Shown here in pieces: positions 41,731 through 64,000 of a DNA stretch of 64,000 bases. The position numbers and the translations under genes were made by a program. Source of the stretch: Pegoplata infirma (lineage: Eukaryota > Arthropoda > Insecta > Diptera > Anthomyiidae); NCBI GenBank assembly GCA_963921195.1, contig OY992541.1:11502951-11566950 (forward strand), given 5' to 3'. How positions within the stretch are numbered: the stretch's first letter is position 1; the number at the start of each line of letters is the position of its first letter. The notes under the pieces were generated by a model. It was not told the DNA's origin, ran no database searches, and saw nothing but the letters and a program-made list of their open reading frames with translations.

Positions 41731-43199
41731 CCCAGCAAAACTTAGATTACCAAATAAGGTATAAAATAAGGTGTAGGATCTCTTATTTTATACATTGCAG
41801 CATTGATGATTTTAACAGGCGATGAGACTCAAAGTAATGCATCCACATTATCACGAAGAATACCAGTAAGGTATAAAATAAGTCATAAATTTATAACAAA
41901 GAATACGAGTAAGGTGTAAAATATATGATATTTTATAGGTTACGAGAATTGAAATAATATAGCATCCCAGCAAAACTTTGGTAATGGATAGTGATTATAT
42001 AACACATTACCAGGTAATGTATATACCTTATTTGTAGCATTATTTTAGGATGTCTTACCAAACATTTGTTCCACAACGTATTATTTTAAAGTGAAAAATA
42101 ATGCATTACTAATAATTTGCTACGTAATGCATGATTATTGGAAAAAAATTATTTCATATTTATTATTTCTAAACATTAAATCATGGATGACTTATATTTG
42201 GTTACATTATGTATTATTTGAAAGTTTGAAATAATGTATTATTTATAATTGGATGCATAATGCATTACAATAACATAAAAAATAATTATTTTATAAAAAA
42301 ATGCATAAGTTTAAACTAGAGATGGGCTCACGACAGGAAATTTCTAACGACACACACTCACGAGCATATTTTATCTACTTACACTCACTTACAATCACGT
42401 GAGTAAATTTAATACAAAATTACTTTTTCACTACTCGTAACACCTTATATATTATCTTCTGGTATGCTATATTATTTCATTTCTCGTAACCTATAAAATA
42501 TCATATATTTTACACCTTACTCGTATTCTTCGTTATAAATTTATGACTTATTTTATACCTTACTGGTATTCTTTGTGATAATGTGGATGCATTACTTTGA
42601 GTCTCATCGCCTGTTAAAATCATCAATGCTGCAATGTATAAAATAAGAGATCCTATACCTTATTTTATACCTTATTTGGTAATCTAAGTTTTGCTGGGAT
42701 ACCAGAAGATAATATATAAGGTGTTACGAGTAGTGAAAAAGTAATTTTCTATTAAATTTACTCACGTGATTGTAAGTGAGTGTAAGTAGATAAAATATGC
42801 TCGTGAGTGTGTGTCGTTAGAAATTTCCTGTCGTGAGCCCATCTCTAGTTTGAACTTATGCATTTTTTTTATAAAATAATTATTTTTTACTTTATTGTAA
42901 TGCATTATGCATCCAATTATAAATAATACATTATTTCAAACTTTCAAATAATACATAATGTAACCAAATATAAGTCATCCATGATTTAATGTTTAGAAAT
43001 AATAAATATGAAATACATTTTTATCAATAATCATGCATTACGTAGCAAATTATTAGTAATGCATTATTTTTCACATGGAAATAATACGTTGTGGAACAAA
43101 TGTTTGGTAAGACATCCTGAAATAATGCTACCAATAAGGTATATACATTACCTGGTAATGTGTTATATAATCACTACCCATTACCAAAGTTTTGCTGGG
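41731..43199 (+). mobile_element. CCCAGC-family element, outer copy, split by a second copy of itself
   Basis: Begins CCCAGCAAAACTTAGATTAC and ends ATTACCAAAGTTTTGCTGGG. Removing the nested copy and 2 bp leaves 734 bp, equal within 1 bp to the inner copy's 733 bp. Flanks are AT and TT, so the outer 2-bp duplication is imperfect or lost. Contents as for the 2288 copy, plus the GTGAGT-rich middle that copy lacks. Confidence 0.85.
41966..42698 (-). mobile_element. CCCAGC-family element, inner copy (733 bp), inverted
   Basis: Inserted in opposite orientation with AT on both sides (41964-41965 and 42699-42700). The uninterrupted version of the target (...ATATAGCATACCAGAAG, inverse at about 42461-42478) is present inside the inner copy itself, so ends and 2-bp duplication are read directly. 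The middle includes CTAGAGATGGGCTCACGACA (about 42316-42335) and CTTACAATCACGTGAGTAAA, homologous to one end of the hAT-like element at 20996-21557. Confidence 0.88.
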
Positions 43200-43919
43200 T
43201 TCTCCCAGAATTAACATTGATTAATATAATTTATCATTAGTTATTAACATATAATTTTCCATTTATATATTTAAATCAATTTAAACCGCATCAGTAGTAA
43301 TTTAAAATTTTAAAAATTAACAAGAGTAATAATTAACGAAAGTTAATATATAAATATTGTTTAAATAAAATGTCTAATTAATTAAAATGCATTTGTTTAT
43401 ATAAAAAAAAGTTATAATATACAGAACAAATTAATCATTGATTGCATAAAAATGTTAACGAGCTTAAAAAAGGATTAATTTGATTTTATTTAATCGAATA
43501 TTAAATTTATACTTTGTGTAATTTAATAAAGGTACTAATGAATGTAAATAAAAATATATTTATAAAATTATGTCTTTTTATTAAAAAAAAAAATTAAAAA
43601 GAAAACAATCAAAAATTATACATACAACAGTGAAGTATCACAAATACCCTGTACAATATTTTAGATATTACTAAATTTTTTTTCTTTATTTTGCATTTTG
43701 TTTTTTTTTTTTTGGTTTTTGAATTTTTTATAATTTTTCTAATTTTTAATGCCAGCTTGCACCCAGAGATATTAAACTTAACTTTTGTAGACCGCCCCAC
43801 AGTGCATTGTCCTATAGACAAAAATTAAAAATATGGCCATGGTCTTAGAATTTGATGAAATTTTTTTTAAAATAACATAAGGGTAAAAACGAAAATTTTT
43901 AAAAAATTATTTAAAAAAA
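43200..43919. other. AT-rich stretch, nothing recognised
   Basis: Very AT-rich with TAATTAATTA-like words. A higher-complexity part at 43750-43840 (GCCAGCTTGCACCCAGAG, GACCGCCCCACAGTGCATTG) has no assignable function. Confidence 0.35.
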
Positions 43920-45403
43920 TTACTGCGAATTTTGTACTCTTGCCCAAAACATTAAATCATAATAATGATTTGCGGAAAATTTGGGTGTACTTGCCAAAGA
44001 AAAGTTTTTTAGAAAAAATAATGTTATATTACTTTGCTATTCCATGCACAACGAATTGAAATATCAGTCGAGGACCCCATTAAAAAACCAAAAGAGCTGT
44101 ACATTTCGTAAGTGAGTGCAAAAATAAATACAAAAGATTCGGCACCAAAGAATATAATACTCTCAATTGTTTTATGTACACTTGATAAACAAATGGAAAA
44201 TTTTTATGCGACAATTTTTAAGTGAAAAAGTAGTTAGAGTTTTTTTTCACGAAAAACAAAATTATGTTAAAACAAGTAGAAAAGTTAAATTCGACTTGGC
44301 CGAATCTATAAATACCCTCCACAAAGCCCTTTTTAAGTTATAGTAAATTTTCTAGAGTGGAAAAATAACATTTTTGATTTTAGTTTGTTTGAAAAAACTT
44401 TTTTTAGCTAATTTTTGAAAATAAAAAAAAAAATTACTAAATTTTTTTTTGAGTGTAAAATTTTTTTTGAGTGTAAAATTTTTTTCGAGTGTATTTTTTT
44501 TTATTTTAATGTAAAAATAATTTTTTTCGAGGTGTTACACACGGAATGACAAACTTATATATACACTCTATCACTAGAGTGGAGGGTATAAAAAATTTAA
44601 TGAACCCAAAATTTTTGGTGAAAAAAATTTGATAAAAAAAAAGTTTTTGATTACTTTTTTTGATGAAGAGAAAAATTTTTTGATGAAAAAAAAAATAATG
44701 AAAAAAAGTATGAAAAAAGGATTTTTTTGGTGAGAAAAAAATTTATAATAAAAAATTTGATGGAAAAAAAAATTGATAAAAAAAAAATATGATAAATAAA
44801 AATTATGAAAAAAAATTTTGATAAAAAATTGTATAGAAAAAAAAATAATGAAAAAAATTTGATGAAAAAAAAATTTGATGAAAAACAAAATAATTCATGA
44901 AAAAAAATTTGATGAAAAAAAAAATTGATCAAAAAAAAAAAATTGATAAAAAAAAATGACATAAAAAAATGATGAAAAACTAAAGTTTGATGAAAAAAAA
45001 AATTATGAAAAAAAAGTTTAATGAAAAAAAAAATTGATGAAAAAAAAAATTTGATGAAAAAAAAAAAATTTGGGGAAAAAAAAAATTGATGAAAAAAATT
45101 TGATGAAAAAAAAATTGAAAAAAAAATTGATGGAAAAAAAATTGATAGAAAAAAATTTATTAAAAAATAATTTGATGAAAAAAAAAAAAATTGTTGAAAA
45201 ATAATTATGTTGTTTTTTATTCTGGTGAAAAACGGTTTTAATCACCACGAGGTGAATTATTTTCCAAGTTACAAACCCAAGTTAGTAAAATTTTTGGTTT
45301 TAAGAAAATGAAAATAGTAACTCATGTTTTCTTTTTCGTTAATTGTTAGCTTATATAGTCAAACTGAGGTGGCGTCCTGCAACTTTTTTAAAATTATCAT
45401 GTT
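43920..45403 (-). repeat. R5 family, inverted copy, split by R2
   Basis: From GCGAATTTTGTACTCTTGCC and TTAAATCATAATAATG, through GACCCCATTAAAAAACCAAA, to about 600 bp of AAAAAATTTGATGAAA repeats (44610-45190). It then has ATCACCACGAGGTGAATTAT, CAAACTGAGGTGGCGTCC and AAATTATCATG followed by TTAA (45399-45402). The R2 piece 44276-44591 interrupts it between GAAAAACAAAATTATGTTAA and ATTTAATGAACCC. Confidence 0.72.
44276..44591 (+). repeat. Dispersed repeat R2, internally deleted copy (both ends)
   Basis: 5' end ACAAGTAGAAAAGTTAAATT, CGACTTGGCCGAATCTATAA; 3' end GGTGTTACACACGGAATGAC, CTATCACTAGAGTGGAGGGT. The interior is reduced to the A/T-rich ACACTC-type repeats in inverse. The ends define the family boundaries. 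Confidence 0.8.
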
Positions 45404-46175
45404 AAACAAGTAGAAAAGTTAAATTCGACTTTCCGAATCTATGAATACCCTCCACAATGCCTCTTTTAAAGGATAGTACATTTTTTAACGTTGAAAAAAA
45501 TTACAATTTGATTAGAAATATTTCATTTCGAGTAAAAAATTCTTTTTTTGCATTATAAAAAAAAAAGAAAAATAACTAATTTTATTTTGAGTGTAAAATT
45601 TTTTCCTAGTGTAATGTTTTTTTACTGTAAAAATCTTTCTGAGTGAATGCACGTACGTATGTACACAAAATATTGACATTTTTGTAAAAAATAAATAAAT
45701 TTTCTTTGAGTGTAAAATTTTTTTTTAATGTAAAATTTTTTTCGAGTGTAAAATTTTTGCGAGTGTAATTTTTAAGTTACCAATGCTTTTAAAACTAAAC
45801 AAGTTTAAAAAGCATTGCTTTTAAACTAAAAAAGTTTAAAAAGCATTGCTTAGTTACCACCAATGCTTTTAAAACTTGTTTACCACGTGGCATTTAAGAT
45901 GAACAAAACCTGAAATTCGGGGTTTTGCTTATAACTTTTGAACCACTTGACCGATTGAGCTGAAATTCAATACCAAACAGGCCTGAGGAACGCAAATGTA
46001 CATGCCACGTATCAGCAGTCTCATTATTGTTTTTCGAAAGTTATCTCGTAAATTTGCGAAAACCCCTTGCCGAAATTTACTCTTTTGCTCATAACTGACC
46101 AGGTAAATGACCAACATATATGCCAAACCTCAGTAGCCTCTGTGAAGTCTTTCAAAAGTTAGCGTGTTTTCTACG
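45404..46175 (+). repeat. Dispersed repeat R2, left part, running into the giant GACA array
   Basis: ACAAGTAGAAAAGTTAAATT, TACCCTCCACAATGCC, T-rich interior with GAGTGTAAAATTTTT, CTTTTGAACCACTTGACCGA, TGACCAGGTAAATGACC, GCCTCTGTGAAGTCTTTC, GTTAGCGTGTTTTCTACGGA. A TTTAAAAAGCATTGCTT unit is duplicated at 45800-45850. The part that normally follows the microsatellite (ATCGCTAGATCGA... to AGTGGAGGGTATA) is absent beyond the array. Confidence 0.82.
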
Positions 46176-61650
<15,475 letters not shown>

Positions 61651-62255
61651 AATTTAAAAACATCAAGTAAAAAAGTTCAATTCGGCCTTGCCGAATGTAG
61701 TGATACCCTCCACAATTTCAAAAAGATTATTGCAAAAAACTTTATTTAAAAGGAAATTACTTTTGAAAAAAAAAATTTTTTGAAAAAAAATTTCCGCGAA
61801 ACAAAATTTTGGTAAAAAAAAAATCCGCGATTTTTTTCTTTTTTTGTCAAAAAATATGTTCGTACATGTTTAAATACCATTTGGTGTTCAATTATGTTCA
61901 CATATGTCAACCAGAAGCCGAATTAGAGCATTTTGTATTTTTAGGTTATGTTGAATGTACTGAAATTTTTGAGGTGTGCTTACATTTTCGTTCATAACTT
62001 TTGAACCGCTGAACCGATATCGCTCAAATGCAATACCAAACTTCTCGGGAGAACTTCCAATAAATATGTCAAGTTTCAGTCATCTCTGTGCAATATTTTG
62101 TTCGTGATAGCATTTTCCACAGACAGACAGACGGACGGACATCGCTAGAATGTCTTAAAATCGATCGGGCATCATGAATATATATAATTTATTGGGTCCC
62201 AGACCGATATTTCGATGAGTTACAAACGGAATGACAAACTTATATATACGCTCTA

Positions 62256-62760
62256 TAGACTTGCCACCTTTTGAAATTTCCAAAACGGGACACCACTAAA
62301 AAACATAAAAAAATTAAAAAAATCGGCGTCTCAAAAATTCTATAACGTCTCAAAAGGACTTAGATTCAGGACATCAACCTTTATTTATCATATGTTACAC
62401 TTTAACACAAGTTGCACCGTTTTTCTGTAGCATCCAATAAGATGAAAATCTTATTATCTCAAAAACCCCACTAACGATTTTTTTTCAAATTGGGCTTAAA
62501 ATGTTTGTACGGGTGCCAACTAACATAATCTGCAATATTTGAAAGTTGACAAATGAAATTAAAAATATATTTAAAAAAATGCCAGTGGTGCTAATAAAAA
62601 TAAGTACTAAGTTAACGATTTATTTTTTGTGACAATGAAAAAATTAGTTTTTTTCTCAAAACGGGACAAATGGCGTCCCGTTCAGGGTATCGTCGGGACA
62701 CGGGACACTCCACTCTAAAACTGGTCTGTCCCGACGAAAACTGGACGGTTGGCAAGTCTA
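62256..62760. mobile_element. hAT-like element (505 bp)
   Basis: Ends TAGACTTGCCACCTTTTG and GGTTGGCAAGTCTA are inverted repeats. Flanks ACGCTCTA (62248-62255) and ACCCTCTA (62761-62768) match 7/8 as an 8-bp duplication. The right part has CGGGACAAATGGCGTCCCG and CGTCGGGACACGGGAC near the end, and AAAACGGGACACC near the start. Non-coding. Confidence 0.82.
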
Positions 62761-62775
62761 ACCCTCTATCACTAA

Positions 62776-63375
62776 CAAGGGAAGTCTCCTTGGTGTCACC
62801 CTCCGATCTTCATGAAATTTGGATATGTTGTTAAGAAAGAAAATTGATTCGACACGTATTTTTTTTTAGCGGCCCAAACTCATTTTTAGGGGGGGTCGAT
62901 TTGTATGGTGGGAAATTTACCTTTTTCAGTTTTTTACGAATTACGCCTATTTATACAAAATTAATATAGGCATGTGTGGTATCAGATTAAAGGTATTAAA
63001 AATACCTATCTCGTGGTGCTAACAACGGGCCAAAAAAGTTAATATTTTTCGACTTATTAACAAAAATGTCCTAAAATTTGGGTACTTTACTCAATATGAC
63101 GAAAAGTTGTGCATGCTTGGACACGTTCTTAGCACACGTAGATAGGTTTTCCAAAGACCTTTCATTTGGTATGTAACATGACTAGGTTTCTTTGCATAAT
63201 ATAGGAGATAAACGAAAAAAACTGAAAAATGGCCTTGTCTTCCCCCCTCCTTTTTACCCCCTAAATATGAATTTGGGCCGCTAAAAAAAAACACGTGTCC
63301 CTTTATTTTTTCTGATCTACAAAATAAAACCAATTCCATAAAGATCCGCGGGTGACACTAGGGAGACTTCCCTTG
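62776..63375. mobile_element. Foldback element FB-D, copy 2 (600 bp, TAA duplication)
   Basis: Termini CAAGGGAAGTCTCC and GGAGACTTCCCTTG (reading GGGAGACTTCCCTTG) are flanked by TAA (62773-62775 and 63376-63378). The inverted arms include TTGGTGTCACCCTCCGATCT / CGCGGGTGACACTAGG and AGCGGCCCAAACTCATTTTT / ATGAATTTGGGCCGCT. Copy 1 at 38242 has the same ends and interior blocks. Inserted in R2 near its 3' end. Confidence 0.87.
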
Positions 63376-63392
63376 TAAGTGGAGGGTACAAA

Positions 63393-63530
63393 AATGAAAA
63401 TCGTGATAAAACGTTTGTCGGCCGATACAAATTTGTTGTATGCCTAAAAATGATGATTGAACGCCATTTACAACAACAGTTTTTTTGGGACAAGAAGGAA
63501 GCCTTGAACAATTCAATGAATATTTCGTAA
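63393..63530 (+). pseudogene. Possible coding fragment (exon-like) after R2
   Basis: Immediately downstream of the R2 end one frame stays open for about 45 residues of protein-like composition, including FVGRYKFVVCLK (63414-63449) and HLQQQFFWDKKEALNN. It stops at TAA 63528-63530, where TTTC is followed by GTAAGT (63527-63532), a splice-donor-like match. An AT-rich stretch follows, as an intron would. The upstream side is mobile DNA with no acceptor, so any gene is broken here. The protein is not recognised; GRY..VV.L is loosely reminiscent of retroelement polyproteins, but I do not claim it. Confidence 0.22.
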
Positions 63531-63532
63531 GT

Positions 63533-64000
63533 TGTAATTTTATAAAAAAAAATTATAATGTATTAAATGTTTTTCTATTTTATTATTAAAAAATAAAATG
63601 TAATATAGTTTATAATTTAAATAAATAAAATTAATTAAAAATATAAAGGCGTCATTCTTTTTATGGAAAAACTAAAAAATCATAGGTATTTTGAAGTACT
63701 TTTCTAGTCAAAAATAATCATTTATAAGTGGTTATTTGAATTAAATCATTTGGGTTTGTATTTTTTGCTCATTTTTTCGTTTCCGTAAACAGCAATATTA
63801 CCTAAGGTTTTTTGCTCATATATTCCTTGTTTTTTTATAAACGTTTTCCTAAGGGAATTGGGTATTTTATGCTTTTAACTTGGGTAGTGGTCTGGTACAC
63901 ACTTTCCTTAGGTATTTTACACCTAATTTTGTTTGAATTCACCTTTTTTATTTTTTGCGTGTATAATTAAATACAGTACTATTTATTTGTGCTGCCGCTG
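63533..64000. other. AT-rich end of window, nothing recognised
   Basis: No repeat family, array or gene supported. TTGCTCATATATTCCTTG and GGGTATTTTATGCTTTTAACTTGG are the only complex parts. Confidence 0.35.

Larger units (their letters stand above)
61655..63390 (+). repeat. Dispersed repeat R2, divergent copy hosting two insertions
   Basis: CAAGTAAAAAAGTTCAATTC, GGCCTTGCCGAATGTAGTGA, TACCCTCCACAATTTC, CTTTTGAACCGCTGAACCGA, ATGCAATACCAAACTTCTC, GACAGACAGACGGACGGACA (62121-62140), ATCGCTAGAATGTC, TATTGGGTCCCAGACCGATA, TACAAACGGAATGACAAAC. A hAT-like element is inserted at 62256 and FB-D copy 2 at 62776. It ends GTGGAGGGTACAAAAAT. Confidence 0.75.

Noticed and set aside
44574..45248. Phe-rich minus-strand frames resembling multi-pass membrane proteins
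   Set aside because: Same cause: A-rich strand of the inverted R5 copy.

Overview
The window looks like heterochromatic or intergenic/intronic DNA of a dipteran fly, probably a cyclorrhaphan. It is very AT-rich. It is filled with a dispersed-repeat superfamily whose conserved stretches (GGGTATACTCACTTTGTCAT, CGAAATATCGGTC, GGACCCCATAAAGTATATAT, and a short GGAC/GACA microsatellite) match sequences I know from brachyceran fly genomes. I see no bacterial-type genes, no CRISPR array, no rRNA, no intact tRNA and no convincing complete protein-coding gene. Almost every long open frame is low-complexity or repeat sequence. The species cannot be named from this window. A run of exactly 200 N (8994-9193) is a scaffold gap.

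The layout is a dense mosaic of nested mobile elements. Labels used here: R1 and R2 = the two main dispersed families; R5 = a T-rich/A-rich family; R6 = a GGATCC-containing tandem family; FB-A to FB-H = foldback (palindromic) elements; CCCAGC family = short elements ending CCCAGC/GCTGGG. Many insertions are datable by order. FB-A sits in R1 at 5417-6630. A hAT-like element sits in FB-C, which sits in R1 (19.8-22.06 kb). A hAT-like element carrying FB-F sits in R1 (30.0-32.1 kb). A hAT-like element sits in FB-D (38.24-40.9 kb). One CCCAGC element sits inside another copy of itself (41.73-43.2 kb). R2 sits in R5 (43.9-45.4 kb). A hAT-like element and FB-D both sit in R2 (61.66-63.39 kb). I located target-site duplications directly: 8 bp for six hAT-like elements, 3 bp (TTA, TAA or TCA) for the foldback elements, and 2 bp for the CCCAGC family.

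The most striking feature is a 13.57-kb GACA tetranucleotide array (46176-59743). It has only two base substitutions and no phase slip along its length. Its left edge is the internal GGACAGACAG tract of an R2 copy, so a microsatellite carried inside a mobile element has apparently expanded about a hundredfold or more. Its right edge is fused to a GACAGACCC-type site in the R6 family.

Other notable structures are a 52-bp dyad-containing minisatellite (15.75-16.45 kb), a foldback element built from 312-bp units (17.07-18.79 kb), a head-to-head pair of tRNA-derived SINE-like units (24.5-25.1 kb), three tandem tRNA-like pol III units inside a terminal-inverted-repeat element (12.97-13.91 kb), and a 177-bp coding-like insert flanked by a perfect 12-bp direct repeat (10725-10901). 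A few blocks that look single-copy (about 12.1-12.65, 25.95-26.7, 28.3-28.8 and 29.4-29.85 kb) are the best places to look for host intron or regulatory sequence.
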